Source: Guyparkeria halophila (GTDB taxonomy: Bacteria > Pseudomonadota > Gammaproteobacteria > Halothiobacillales > Halothiobacillaceae). From it: a stretch of DNA of 64,000 bases. The position numbers and the translations under genes were made by a program. The notes under the pieces are model-generated. The model was not told the DNA's origin, searched no databases, and worked only from the letters and a program-made list of their open reading frames with translations. Shown here piece after piece: positions 1 to 8,831 of this stretch (within the stretch, counting starts at the first letter, position 1; each line of letters begins with the position of its first letter). The DNA lies in assembly GCF_034479635.1 (NCBI RefSeq), contig NZ_CP140153.1:1805501-1869500 (forward strand). Direction: 5' to 3'.

Positions 1-297
1 CGCCCACAGGGTCGCCTCGCCGGCTGCCCAACGGCGCGCGGTATCGGTGTCCAACGCATCGATCTGACCGGCCTCCTGCCAGGCATTCACCGATTCGGCA
101 CGATCACGCACCACCGCCATCGCGACGTCGACCAGGTCCAGGGTTGGCGCGATCTTGAGGATCTGTCCCTTGGCGAAGAAGCGTTCGAGCTCCGCCCATT
201 CGATCCGGGCCGTCTGTCCGACCAGTTCGGCGAAGAGGGTGTCGTCGTCGAGAGAGTCCGGCCCCGTCTCGGGAAGATTGGAGGAGATTTCTGTCAT
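1..297 (-). CDS. DUF2288 domain protein (3'-truncated by window edge)
   Basis: The first 99 residues of a short acidic protein are present and the gene runs off the left end of the window. The sequence has the pattern of the DUF2288 family: an N-terminal LFAELVGQTARIEW block, then LDLVDVAMAVVRD and a WQEAGQIDAL segment. Family members are roughly 100 residues, so only the last few residues are probably missing. No function is known for the family. The ATG start is divergent from the cupin gene, with about 40 bp between the two starts. Family assignment is from recalled sequence pattern and is moderately sure. Confidence 0.6.
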   Translation of the reverse strand, partial: MTEISSNLPETGPDSLDDDTLFAELVGQTARIEWAELERFFAKGQILKIAPTLDLVDVAMAVVRDRAESVNAWQEAGQIDALDTDTARRWAAGEATLWA

Positions 298-338
298 GAT
301 CTGCCCTTGTTCAATGTATTCGGAAAGGAGAGCCTGCA

Positions 339-764
339 ATGGCAAAACGCCGGCGTTCGGGGCCTGACCGCTCGAGCTACCTCAACCACCGCAGCGTCGT
401 CGAGCCGATCACGGCCCCCGATGGCTCGGCCGTGCGCGAACTGTTGCATCCGTCCCGTCACGCCATCGACCGCCTGAGCGTGGCGGAGGCGACCGTGGAA
501 CCGGGGCGGTCGACCCGCCTGCACCGCCACCCCATCGCCGAGGAGGTCTATCAGATCCTCGACGGCGCCGGTGTGCTGGAGCTGGGCGACGAGCGTCTGG
601 CTGTGGTGCCGGGTGATATCATCCGGATCGCCCCCGGTCAGCCGCACCGGCTCGAGACCAGAAGCGACGTCCCGCTGCGGCTGTTGTGTATTTGCCAACC
701 GGCCTATTCCGACGAGGATACCGAATTCCTCGACACCCCCGACTCAAGCGACTGCACCACCTGA
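339..764 (+). CDS. Cupin domain-containing protein
   Basis: This 141-aa single-domain cupin has cupin motif 1 around residues 60-80 (RLHRHPIAEEVYQIL, supplying the HxH plus Glu metal ligands). Cupin motif 2 lies around residues 95-110 (PGDIIRIAPGQPHRL, with the last His ligand). Such small cupins bind a metal and may act as isomerases, dioxygenases or simple ligand binders; the substrate cannot be read from sequence. The start is supported by an AAAGGAG ribosome binding site 8 bp upstream of the ATG. A small membrane protein gene follows after 5 bp, so the two are probably co-transcribed. Confidence 0.8.
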   Translation: MAKRRRSGPDRSSYLNHRSVVEPITAPDGSAVRELLHPSRHAIDRLSVAEATVEPGRSTRLHRHPIAEEVYQILDGAGVLELGDERLAVVPGDIIRIAPGQPHRLETRSDVPLRLLCICQPAYSDEDTEFLDTPDSSDCTT

Positions 765-769
765 ACGAC

Positions 770-946
770 ATGGTCATCCAGCGCAGCACCCTCGAATTCC
801 TGATTATCACCCTGGTCCTGGGCAGCATCATGGCCGCCACCCTCTGGCTGGGTCACGGCGCCGGCGTACTGTTCCTGATCGGCTGGGGCGTGGCCGGCTT
901 CATCTATCTCAAGCGCAAGGGCAAACGCGACACCCCGCGGGACTAG
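770..946 (+). CDS. Small membrane protein, unknown function
   Basis: This 58-aa protein is predicted to have two closely spaced membrane segments (about residues 9-25 and 30-49) and a basic tail (KRKGKRD). I chose the ATG at 770 because it begins just after the cupin stop; the longer reading frame from 686 would overlap the cupin gene and adds an Arg-rich unlikely N-terminus. No family is recognised. It could be a small accessory membrane subunit, but nothing in the context points to a partner. Confidence 0.55.
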   Translation: MVIQRSTLEFLIITLVLGSIMAATLWLGHGAGVLFLIGWGVAGFIYLKRKGKRDTPRD

Positions 947-959
947 CGCCCCGCTCTAC

Positions 960-1730
960 TCAGTCGGCCGCCTCCTCGGCCAACAGCCGGCGCACCCGTT
1001 CCAGGTCTGCCTGGGTATCCACGCCCGGCGGTGGCGTGATCTCGGCGATCTCGATGGCGATGATCTCCCCCATCGACAGGGCGCGCAGCTGCTCGAGCTT
1101 TTCGAGTCGCTCGATCTCCGGGCTACCCGAGGCGACGAAGCGGCGCAGGAAGCCGGCGCGATAGGCGTACAAGCCCAGGTGACGGAAACCGAACAGGCCC
1201 GCCTTGCCCGATTCGGGCACCCCATCCCGGTGAAACGGGATCGGCGCACGCGAGAAGTACATCGCCTCGGCGCGCTCATTGGCGACCACCTTGACCGCAT
1301 CGGAGGAGAGGAATTCGTCGCGCCCGGTGATCGGTACCATCAGGGTCGCCATCGCCGCCTCGGGCTTGGCGCGCAGCAAGTTGGCTACCTGGGCGAGCAG
1401 CACGGGAGGCATCATCGGTTCGTCACCCTGCAGGTTGACCACGACCGTGTCATCGGGGAGCTCGAGGAAGTCGATCACCTCGGCCAGCCGGTCGGTCCCG
1501 GACTCATGCCCCTCGCTGGTCAGTATCGCGCGCGCACCGATCTCGGCCGCCGCCTCCTGGATGCGTTCGTCATCGGTGGCGATGACCACGTGTTCCCCGC
1601 CGGCCGCCACGGCCCGCTCGTAGACCCAGTGGATCATCGGTCGACCACCAATGTCGGCCAGCGGCTTGCCCGGCAGGCGGCTGGAATCGTGCCGCGCCGG
1701 GATAATGATCCAGTCGTTCTCGGCCATCAT
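960..1730 (-). CDS. kdsB: 3-deoxy-manno-octulosonate cytidylyltransferase (KdsB)
   Basis: KdsB activates KDO with CTP to give CMP-KDO, the sugar donor for the inner core of lipopolysaccharide, in the cytoplasm. The 256-aa protein opens with the nucleotide-binding block [16 protein letters not shown] (residues 8-23) and carries [11 protein letters not shown] and [11 protein letters not shown], all typical of KdsB. Length matches the family (about 250). The start at 1730 overlaps the stop of the upstream Trm112-family gene by 4 bp (ATGA), and a second ATG follows directly. It is the last gene of an exbB-exbD-msbA-lpxK-Trm112-kdsB envelope operon. Confidence 0.95.
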   Translation of the reverse strand: MMAENDWIIIPARHDSSRLPGKPLADIGGRPMIHWVYERAVAAGGEHVVIATDDERIQEAAAEIGARAILTSEGHESGTDRLAEVIDFLELPDDTVVVNLQGDEPMMPPVLLAQVANLLRAKPEAAMATLMVPITGRDEFLSSDAVKVVANERAEAMYFSRAPIPFHRDGVPESGKAGLFGFRHLGLYAYRAGFLRRFVASGSPEIERLEKLEQLRALSMGEIIAIEIAEITPPPGVDTQADLERVRRLLAEEAAD

Positions 1731-1960
1731 GAGCCCGTCTCTCCATTGGCCGGATGTTTCTTGCGCCAGGCCTGGTATTCCTCATCGGACAGCCGGCGGG
1801 CCTCGTCCTCCAGCATCACGGGGATGCCGTCACGGACCGGATAGGCCAGATGGGCCGACAGCGAGATCAGCTCGCCGTTCGACTTGTCGTAGATCAGCGG
1901 CCCCTTGGTCACGGGACACACCAGGATATCGAGCAGCTTCTTGTCCATCGACGGTTTCAC
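1727..1960 (-). CDS. Trm112/YcaR family protein
   Basis: This 77-aa protein belongs to the Trm112/YcaR family, with the typical [17 protein letters not shown] opening and a central [13 protein letters not shown]. Bacterial members sit almost always between lpxK and kdsB, as here. Eukaryotic Trm112 is a methyltransferase activator; the bacterial role is not established. Only one cysteine is retained in the N-terminal motif, so a complete zinc site is unlikely. Its stop overlaps the kdsB start by 4 bp, implying translational coupling. Confidence 0.9.
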   Translation of the reverse strand: MKPSMDKKLLDILVCPVTKGPLIYDKSNGELISLSAHLAYPVRDGIPVMLEDEARRLSDEEYQAWRKKHPANGETGS

Positions 1961-2012
1961 CTTGTGGAGTGGTCGGGGCGGGGCCGGCGTGCAGCCGGTC
2001 GCACCGAGGACA

Positions 2013-3005
2013 TCATGATTGCAGCGTTTTCAGGGTGGTCTCGAGCAGCGCCGGCGGCAGGTCGACGCCACCCCTCACCACCAGCACCTGGCCGGCCTGC
2101 GTCGGCTTCTCGGGCCATTTGACCGCATCCTTCTCGGTCATGACAACCGGGCGGCCGTCGGCCAGCCACGCGCGGGCCTGGGACCGTGTCGGCGCGGCGT
2201 GATCGTCGAGCGGGTGGGCTTCGATCACCGCACCCTCGGCCTCGAGCATGCGGAAGAAACGCGCCGGGTTGCCGATGCCGGCCAGGGCAATGACCTTTTG
2301 TTCGGCCAGGTCTGTGATCGGCCGTTCCGTTCGATCGAACAGGTCGACCAGTCCCTGCGGGCGGAAATCGATCCGCCAGGCCGGCACCCCGCGTGCGCCC
2401 GCCCCGTGACGGGACGGCTCGTCCCCGTTGACCAGTACCGCGTCGACCTCGTCGAGCACCGCGGGCGATTCGCGCAACGGACCGGCCGGCAGGCACCAGC
2501 CGTTGCCGAGTCCGCGCTGGCCGTCGACCACGACCCACTCGATCGAGCGGGCGAGCCGATGGTGTTGCAGCCCATCATCGCTGACGATCACGTCGACCTC
2601 GGGGTAACGGGCCTTGAGCTGTCGGGCAGCCTCGCGCCGGTACGGGTGAACCACCACCGGCGCGCGGGTACGTCGATGAATCAGCCAGGGCTCGTCACCG
2701 CAACTCGACGGGTCGACCGCCTCGGCGAGATCGACCGGCTCGATGCCCACCGTCACCCCAAAGCCGCGGCTGATCACCCCGGGGGTATGACCCGCCGCCC
2801 GCAACGCCTCGACCAGCGCGATCACCACCGGCGTCTTGCCGGTGCCACCGACGGTGAGATTGCCCACCACGATCACCGGGCATTCCGGCTCGCGCCCGGC
2901 CGCCCGGCGCCGACGTCGGGCGGCCTCGGCGCAGACCAGCCGACCCAGGGGCCAGAGCGCCCGCGCCAGCAGGCCGCGTCGTTGCCAGAAGTCGGGGTAG
3001 CGCAT
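2013..3005 (-). CDS. lpxK: Tetraacyldisaccharide 4'-kinase (LpxK)
   Basis: LpxK phosphorylates the 4' position of the lipid A disaccharide at the inner face of the inner membrane. The 330-aa protein starts [20 protein letters not shown], a membrane-associating N-terminus usual for the family. It has the P-loop [16 protein letters not shown] at about residues 47-62, and later DDGLQHHRL and [12 protein letters not shown] set the start at the ATG whose first base is shared with the last base of the msbA stop (TGATG). The open frame extends far upstream inside msbA, but that part is not coding in this frame. Confidence 0.95.
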   Translation of the reverse strand: MRYPDFWQRRGLLARALWPLGRLVCAEAARRRRRAAGREPECPVIVVGNLTVGGTGKTPVVIALVEALRAAGHTPGVISRGFGVTVGIEPVDLAEAVDPSSCGDEPWLIHRRTRAPVVVHPYRREAARQLKARYPEVDVIVSDDGLQHHRLARSIEWVVVDGQRGLGNGWCLPAGPLRESPAVLDEVDAVLVNGDEPSRHGAGARGVPAWRIDFRPQGLVDLFDRTERPITDLAEQKVIALAGIGNPARFFRMLEAEGAVIEAHPLDDHAAPTRSQARAWLADGRPVVMTEKDAVKWPEKPTQAGQVLVVRGGVDLPPALLETTLKTLQS

Positions 3006-4801
3006 CAGTCGGCCTGGTCGGCGAATTGCAGCCGGTACAGGCCGGCATAGGCACCATCGGCGGCCAGCAACTGCTGGTGACGACCCTGCTCGACGATACG
3101 ACCGCCTTCCATGACCACGATGCGATCGGCGTGCTCGATGGTCGACAGGCGGTGGGCAATCACCAGCGTGGTCCGCCCGCGCGTGAGGTTCTCCAGCGCC
3201 CGCTGGATGAAGCCTTCCGACCGGGTATCCAGCGCCGAGGTGGCCTCGTCGAGCAACAGGATGGGGGCATCGCGGTACAGGGCCCGGGCGATCGCGATCC
3301 GTTGCCGCTGGCCGCCGGAGAGCAGCACGCCGTTCTCGCCGATGTTGGTCTCGAAACCCTCGGCCAGCTGGTCGATGAACTCCTCGGCGAACGCGGCCTT
3401 CGCCGCCTCGCGCACCCGGTCCATGTCGAACTCCGCCCCGTCGGCATAACCGATGTTCGCGGCGATGGTGGTGTTGAACAGCACGGTCTCCTGCGAGACA
3501 TAGGCGAACTGGCGACGCAGGTCCGCCAGCGGTAGCTCGTCGTGACGGTAATCGTCCAGGCGGATCGCCCCCTGCTGGATCTCGACGAAGCGCGGCAAGG
3601 CACCCATCAGGCTCGACTTGCCCGCACCGGACTGGCCGACAAAGGCCACGGTCTCGCCCGCGGCGATCTCCAGCGACACGCCGCGCAGCACCCAGTCGGG
3701 GTCCTGCCGATCGGTCGGCGCCGGCTCCCGGTAACTCAACCAGACGTCCTCCATCGCGATCCGCCCCGTCACCCGGTCGACCGACCGCGTGCCCGACTCG
3801 GATTCCCGCGGCTCGTCCAGCAGGGCAAACAGGCTCTCGCCGGCGGCGATGCCCTTCTGGATGATGGCGTTGAGGTTGATCAGGCGCTTGGCCGGCGCCA
3901 GGGTCATGGCCAGCGCGGTGATGAACGAGACGAACGTGCCGACCGTGATGTCGTCCATGCGCTCGCCGCTGGTGGCGAACCAGACCACGCCGGCCACGCC
4001 GATGGCGAGCACGAACTGGGTCAGCGGCGAGGAGGCCGCCTGCACGGCCTGCATCTTCATGAAGGCGCGGAAGTTGTACTGGTTCTGGCGATCGAAGCGG
4101 GCGCTCTCGTAGTCCTCGCCGCCGTAGAGCTTGACCACGCGGTGGCCGCTGATGGTCTCCTCGGCGACATGCGAGACCTTGCCCATCGACTCCTGAATGC
4201 GTCGGGCGTAGCGCCGGAAGGCCCGCGAGATACCGGCCACCATGCCCACCAGGATGGGCAGCAGCACCAGGATGAACAAGGTGAGCTGCCAGGAGAGATA
4301 CAGCATCCACACCAGCAGCCCGATCACGGTCACGCTGTCGCGGATCAGGATGGTGAGCGCCTTGGAGGCGGCCTCGGACACCTGCTCGCTCTGGTAGTTC
4401 AGCCGGGTGAGCACCTCGGTCGACGGCACCCGGTCGAAGTAGCGCGGCGGCAGGTGCAAAACCTGGGCGAAGGTATCGTGGCGCAGGTCGCGGATTACCG
4501 AGCGCCCTACCCAGGCCATGCCGTAATTCGAGGCGAACTCGCCGATTACCCGGAAGACGAACACGCCCAGCAGGGCCAGCGGCATCCAGGTGACCAGGGT
4601 CGGATCGCGCTCGACGAAGCTGCCATCGAGCAATGGCTTCATCAGGGCGGCGAAACCCACCTCGGAGAGCCCCGCGACCACCATGCCGATGATCGCGATC
4701 ACCAGCACCCGCATGTAACGCCAGGTGTAGTTGAGCAGGCGCTGGTAGGTCTCCCAGCCGGCCGCGGCGTGAGCGCGTTGCTTGAGCGAATCGGGATTCA
4801 T
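3005..4801 (-). CDS. msbA: Lipid A export ATP-binding/permease protein MsbA
   Basis: MsbA is a homodimeric ABC flippase that moves lipid A-core across the inner membrane. The 598-aa half-transporter has an N-terminal six-helix domain (about residues 20-320). The C-terminal nucleotide-binding domain has Walker A VGQSGAGKSS, signature LLSGGQRQRIAIARAL and Walker B ILLLDEATSALD followed by an H-loop (VIAHRLST). Length is normal. It overlaps exbD upstream by 4 bp and lpxK downstream by 1 bp, so the four genes are tightly coupled. Confidence 0.95.
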   Translation of the reverse strand: MNPDSLKQRAHAAAGWETYQRLLNYTWRYMRVLVIAIIGMVVAGLSEVGFAALMKPLLDGSFVERDPTLVTWMPLALLGVFVFRVIGEFASNYGMAWVGRSVIRDLRHDTFAQVLHLPPRYFDRVPSTEVLTRLNYQSEQVSEAASKALTILIRDSVTVIGLLVWMLYLSWQLTLFILVLLPILVGMVAGISRAFRRYARRIQESMGKVSHVAEETISGHRVVKLYGGEDYESARFDRQNQYNFRAFMKMQAVQAASSPLTQFVLAIGVAGVVWFATSGERMDDITVGTFVSFITALAMTLAPAKRLINLNAIIQKGIAAGESLFALLDEPRESESGTRSVDRVTGRIAMEDVWLSYREPAPTDRQDPDWVLRGVSLEIAAGETVAFVGQSGAGKSSLMGALPRFVEIQQGAIRLDDYRHDELPLADLRRQFAYVSQETVLFNTTIAANIGYADGAEFDMDRVREAAKAAFAEEFIDQLAEGFETNIGENGVLLSGGQRQRIAIARALYRDAPILLLDEATSALDTRSEGFIQRALENLTRGRTTLVIAHRLSTIEHADRIVVMEGGRIVEQGRHQQLLAADGAYAGLYRLQFADQAD

Positions 4802-5199
4802 CGTGGCGGTGTCGTCCCCATGCCGATCCTCTCGATACCGGCGCGACGGGCCTGGTCGAGCACCGTCACCACCCGCTGATTGACCACCTGCGCATCCGCC
4901 CAGAGGACCACCGGGCGACCGTCATCGGCAATCTCGGCCAACACGCGCGGCAACTCCTGCTCGGAGACGCGTGTGCCGTCGACGGCGATCTCGCCGCGGG
5001 CATCGAGTTCGATGACGTGATTCTTCAGTTCGGCGCGCTCGCTGCTGCCCGATTCGGACACCGGCAGATCCACCTTGAGCGCACGGTCATGGACGAACGT
5101 CGTGGTCAGCATGAAGAAGATCAGCAGCATGAAGACCACGTCGATCAACGGAATCAGGTTGAGCTCGAGCGGCTCGCGCGGTCGCTGGCGGAAATTCAT
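4798..5199 (-). CDS. exbD: ExbD/TolR family biopolymer transport protein
   Basis: This 133-aa protein has a single N-terminal membrane helix (about residues 15-36) that carries the conserved Asp of the family in LNLIPLIDVVFMLLIFFMLT. A periplasmic domain of about 95 residues follows. With the ExbB-like protein upstream it should form a proton-driven motor unit. The placement directly before msbA-lpxK is common in gammaproteobacteria; whether it energises TonB or another envelope process cannot be read here. It overlaps the exbB gene and msbA by 4 bp each. Confidence 0.9.
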   Translation of the reverse strand: MNFRQRPREPLELNLIPLIDVVFMLLIFFMLTTTFVHDRALKVDLPVSESGSSERAELKNHVIELDARGEIAVDGTRVSEQELPRVLAEIADDGRPVVLWADAQVVNQRVVTVLDQARRAGIERIGMGTTPPR

Positions 5200-5828
5200 G
5201 CCGCCTGCCTCCGGCCCAGCCCCACCGGGTGAATCATGTCGACCAGGCGGATCGCCTCGGCCTCCATGTCGATGACCAACTCATCGATCAGGCCACGGAA
5301 GTAGCGGTGAAAGATGAACGCGGGCACCGCGACCATGATGCCGGCCGCGGTGGTGATCAGGGCCTTGGCGATCCCGCCGGCCAGCAACTCGGGGGCGACC
5401 GCCCCGGCCCCGCTGTGGGCGGTGATCGCCTGGAAGACGTCGATGATGCCGATCACCGTCCCCAGCAGGCCGAGCAGCGGGGCGATCAAGGCGATCGTGC
5501 CCAGCGTGTTGAGGTAACGCTCCATCTGGTGCGCCACGTGGCGGCCGGCATCCTCGATGCGCACCCGCATGCCCTCGGCCGAATGGCTTCCCGCCAGGCC
5601 CTCGGCGAGGATGCGCCCCAGCGGCGAGACCCGACCCAGCTCGTCGAGCCGCGCGGCCGTGATGCCGCCGTGGCCCTGCCAGGAACGCACCATCCCGACC
5701 GGGTCGCCGCCCATGATGCGCCCGCGACGTAGGGTGTAGAGACGCTCGAAGATGATCGCCAGGGCGATCACCGAGGCAATGATGATGGGCAGCATCATGC
5801 CGCCACCGGCCAGAACGAGATCAAGCAT
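5196..5828 (-). CDS. exbB: MotA/TolQ/ExbB proton channel family protein
   Basis: This 210-aa inner-membrane protein has a first helix at residues 5-27 and a pair of long hydrophobic helices around residues 105-130 and 150-175. These contain the family blocks LGTIALIAPLLGLLGTVIGI and GIAKALITTAAGIMVAVPAF. It is the channel partner of the downstream ExbD-like protein. As first gene of the lipid A operon it probably follows a promoter in the roughly 95-bp gap behind it. Confidence 0.9.
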   Translation of the reverse strand: MLDLVLAGGGMMLPIIIASVIALAIIFERLYTLRRGRIMGGDPVGMVRSWQGHGGITAARLDELGRVSPLGRILAEGLAGSHSAEGMRVRIEDAGRHVAHQMERYLNTLGTIALIAPLLGLLGTVIGIIDVFQAITAHSGAGAVAPELLAGGIAKALITTAAGIMVAVPAFIFHRYFRGLIDELVIDMEAEAIRLVDMIHPVGLGRRQAA

Positions 5829-5878
5829 GTTCGTGGTGGGTCCTTGTCCGTGGATGGAGGTTTAGTCGGTAATGGCGC

Positions 5879-5900
5879 CCCGACCCGCTGTTGGGTCGGG
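5879..5900. other. Perfect 8-bp GC-rich hairpin between DUF4139 gene and exbB
   Basis: CCCGACCC and GGGTCGGG are separated by a 6-nt loop, 23 bp past the stop of the DUF4139 gene and 50 bp before the exbB start. No T-tract follows on either strand, so it is a weak terminator candidate; a role in mRNA 3'-end stability is equally possible. Confidence 0.4.
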
Positions 5901-5923
5901 TCGCGCCGGTCAGGCCGGGCACA

Positions 5924-7639
5924 TCAGAACGGCGAGATCTGCTTGCCCTCGGGCCAACGCACCCGGTAGCCGAAGTCGATTTGCCAGGATTCGTCGGGCG
6001 CCATCTTGCGCTCATAGGCCCAGACACCCTTCTGGCCATCGAACTGGCGTTCGGCCGGTGTGTCGGTTTCCGCGAGCGCCTCGACCACGATATCGGCATC
6101 CAGCGGCGTCGGCATCCGCATCAGCACGACCACCGGCACGTCCGTCTGATGACGACTGGTCACGGTGACCTGGCGGCGGCGTTCGATCTGGTGGAACTTG
6201 CCGATCAGGCCATGACCCGCTCGCTCGTCCGGCGGGGCCTGGTAGTCGACGACCAGTCGGGGGTCGACCCCGAAGCTCAACTCGACCGGCTCGTCGGGCT
6301 GGAGCGCGGGTCGGGAGAGACCCGCCTGTTGCTGTCCGTCCCGATGGATTTCCCACCGTCCGGCCGGCAGCGGATTGACGATACTGGGGACAAAACGACC
6401 AACCACCACCGCATCGCGATCGGATTGCGGGGCGATCCGCAACGAGATCTCGGCGTCGAGCGGCTGTTCCAGCACCACCAGGTTCACCCCGCCCTCGCCG
6501 CTGGGAATCGCTGCCGGCTTGTTCACGGCGATGCGCGTGGCAAAACCGGTCTGATCCTCAACGCGCCCCGCCTCGGCAAGGCCGGCGGCATCGGCGCGCA
6601 TCAGCGTGCTCTGGGCCATGGGGCGAACCGGTGCGCCCTTGTCCGGGTCGATAAAGCCGATGGTCAATGGCGAGAACTCCGGCACCGGGTAGAAACGGCG
6701 CTGATCGCTGGTGACCAGGGTCATCGGCACCGCGGGCCAATCCTCGCCGGTCTGCTGGTGCACCCGCGCGGTCATGCGCCAGTCGACCTGTCGTTCGGTG
6801 GTATCGAGCCGCGCCCGGTAGATCGGCTCCCAGCCGGCGTTCTCGACGCGATATTCCAGCCGCAGGGCCTCGGCGCCGGGCTCGAGATCGGCTTGGTTGA
6901 GCGCCACACCGACCCGCCAGCCGGGCGCCTGCCCGGCCAACTCGTCGAGCGCGGCGCGCAACGCGTCGATATCCTCATCCATTGACGTCTGGCGATCGAG
7001 CAGCGCGCGACGCTCGTCGGTCAATCGCGACATCAACTCGTCCACCGGGCCGTTGTCACGCCACAGCGAGGCAAGATCCTCGCCGGTGGGCGACAAGGCA
7101 GCCAGTTGATCGCGGGCAATTCGGCGACGCAACGTGTTCTCTTCCAATGCCACGGCCAATGCCCGGGCCTCGGCCTGCACTTCTGTCAGGCGATTGGACA
7201 GGCGCTGGTAGGCCGGGGTCTCACGGATGACCTCACGCTCGAGCCGCACGCCGGCCTCGCCATCGACCATCGCTCCAGCCACACGCAGGGAGTCGCCATC
7301 GAGGGTCGCCGGCAAGCCGCCTATCCAGAGCCGCCCGCCCGCTTCGGGCGCCGCTCGACGCAGGCGCGAGGAGTCGGACTGTTCGAGCTGAGTGAGCGAT
7401 TCGACCGTCAGTGATCGGACCACCCAGGCCCCGGCAGGCGCCACGGTCAGTTGCTCGATGGCCATGGTCTGGTCGTCGACCGACTCGATCAGTGCCTCGA
7501 TCTCGGGCGAGACGGCCGCCGGCGAGACGGTCGTCCAACCCAGCAACGGCAAGGCGCAACCCAGCACCACGCCGGCGCGTCGCCAGGTGCATCGCCAGGC
7601 GCGAACGGCGAGGCGAGGACTGATCGCCCGATCAGCCAT
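5924..7639 (-). CDS. Secreted DUF4139 domain-containing protein
   Basis: This 571-aa protein begins with a basic region and hydrophobic segment ending in SPAAVS, consistent with a signal peptide. It then has a helical N-terminal part (about residues 130-260) and a DUF4139 beta-rich half whose hallmark YRVENAGWEPIYRARLDT appears near residue 300. DUF4139 proteins are found across life (MuiA-like 'mucoidy inhibitor' annotations), but no reaction is known. I start it at the ATG at 7639, which overlaps the 3' end of the DAHP synthase gene by 8 bp; the open frame runs 35 codons further upstream inside that gene. Periplasmic location is inferred. Confidence 0.8.
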   Translation of the reverse strand: MADRAISPRLAVRAWRCTWRRAGVVLGCALPLLGWTTVSPAAVSPEIEALIESVDDQTMAIEQLTVAPAGAWVVRSLTVESLTQLEQSDSSRLRRAAPEAGGRLWIGGLPATLDGDSLRVAGAMVDGEAGVRLEREVIRETPAYQRLSNRLTEVQAEARALAVALEENTLRRRIARDQLAALSPTGEDLASLWRDNGPVDELMSRLTDERRALLDRQTSMDEDIDALRAALDELAGQAPGWRVGVALNQADLEPGAEALRLEYRVENAGWEPIYRARLDTTERQVDWRMTARVHQQTGEDWPAVPMTLVTSDQRRFYPVPEFSPLTIGFIDPDKGAPVRPMAQSTLMRADAAGLAEAGRVEDQTGFATRIAVNKPAAIPSGEGGVNLVVLEQPLDAEISLRIAPQSDRDAVVVGRFVPSIVNPLPAGRWEIHRDGQQQAGLSRPALQPDEPVELSFGVDPRLVVDYQAPPDERAGHGLIGKFHQIERRRQVTVTSRHQTDVPVVVLMRMPTPLDADIVVEALAETDTPAERQFDGQKGVWAYERKMAPDESWQIDFGYRVRWPEGKQISPF

Positions 7640-8720
7640 GTTCCGGCAACTCGTCGAGCACCCCACCGCCGGCGCGACGGATCCGCACCGCCTCGGCGAG
7701 CCGGTGGATAACGGCCCGGCTGTCGTCCCAGCCGATGCAGGCATCCGTGATGCTCTGGCCGTAGGTCATCGGCTTGCCGGCGGCCACGTCCTGACGACCG
7801 GCAATCAGGTGGCTTTCGATCATCGCGCCGACGATGCCGGCATTCCCACCGGCGATCTGGCCGGCGACGTCCTCGGCCACCTGGATCTGCCGGGCATGCT
7901 GTTTCTGGCTGTTGGCGTGCGAGAAGTCGATCATCAACCGCTCGGGCATCTCGGTCTGGCGAAGCTGCTCGAGGGCCTCGCTGACACTGGCGGCGTCGTA
8001 GTTGGTGCTGCGTCCACCACGCAGGATGATGTGGCAGTCGGGGTTGCCGCTGGTGGCGAAGATCGCCGAGCGCCCGGCCTTGGTCACCGAGAGGAAGTGG
8101 TGCGGCCGGGCCGAGGCGCGGATGGCGTCGAGCGCCACACGCAGGCCGCCGTCGGTGCCGTTCTTGAAGCCGACCGGACAGGAAAGGCCCGAGGCCAGTT
8201 CGCGGTGGACCTGCGATTCGGTGGTCCGCGCGCCGATCGCGCCCCAGGAGATGGAATCGGAAATGTACTGCGGGCTGATCAGGTCGAGGTATTCGGTGGC
8301 CGTCGGCACGCCCATCTCGGCCAGGTCGACCAGCAGATGGCGGGCCACGCCCAACCCCTTGTTGATGTTGAAACTGCCGTCGAGATCCGGATCGTTGATC
8401 AACCCCTTCCAGCCCACGGTGGTGCGCGGCTTTTCGAAATAGACCCGCATCACCAGGAACACGTCGTCCTTGACCTCGTCGGCCAGCTCGCGCAGCCGAG
8501 CGGCGTACTCCCGCGCGGCGTCGACGTCGTGGATGGAGCATGGCCCCATGACCACCATCAGCCGATCGTCACGACGATCGAGAATGTTCTGGATGGTCCG
8601 GCGCGCATGGTCGACCGTCTCCGCCCCCTGTTCCGAGAGCACGTACTCGGCCCGGAAGACCTCGGGCGGGGTCAACTGGTGGATCTCCTCGATGCGCAGG
8701 TCGTCGGTCTGTACGGTCAT
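7632..8720 (-). CDS. aroG: 3-deoxy-7-phosphoheptulonate synthase (class I, AroF/G/H type)
   Basis: DAHP synthase condenses phosphoenolpyruvate and erythrose 4-phosphate, the first step of the shikimate pathway. The 362-aa protein has the class I blocks VVMGPCSIHD (near residue 60), MRVYFEKPRTTVGWKG and GFKNGTDGG, plus the metal-binding region RGGRSTNYD and DFSHANSQK. I prefer the ATG at 8720; an in-frame GTG two codons earlier is also possible. Which aromatic amino acid inhibits it cannot be told from this reading, so the gene symbol marks the family, not the isozyme. The gap behind it holds no visible terminator. Confidence 0.93.
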   Translation of the reverse strand: MTVQTDDLRIEEIHQLTPPEVFRAEYVLSEQGAETVDHARRTIQNILDRRDDRLMVVMGPCSIHDVDAAREYAARLRELADEVKDDVFLVMRVYFEKPRTTVGWKGLINDPDLDGSFNINKGLGVARHLLVDLAEMGVPTATEYLDLISPQYISDSISWGAIGARTTESQVHRELASGLSCPVGFKNGTDGGLRVALDAIRASARPHHFLSVTKAGRSAIFATSGNPDCHIILRGGRSTNYDAASVSEALEQLRQTEMPERLMIDFSHANSQKQHARQIQVAEDVAGQIAGGNAGIVGAMIESHLIAGRQDVAAGKPMTYGQSITDACIGWDDSRAVIHRLAEAVRIRRAGGGVLDELPEHG

Positions 8721-8831
8721 CTTCACTCAACTATCCGGTTTGGGCGCCCGGGCGGCACGGCCGACCGGGCGGGGATTCAGTGGGACATGGTAAAGGCCAA
8801 GCGTGATTTGCGCCATGGGCGCAGGAGCAAG

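Noticed and set aside
2013-4310. A single 765-codon frame joining LpxK to an upstream extension
   Set aside because: The upstream part lies within msbA in another frame and is Arg/Gly-rich without domains; LpxK begins at 3005.
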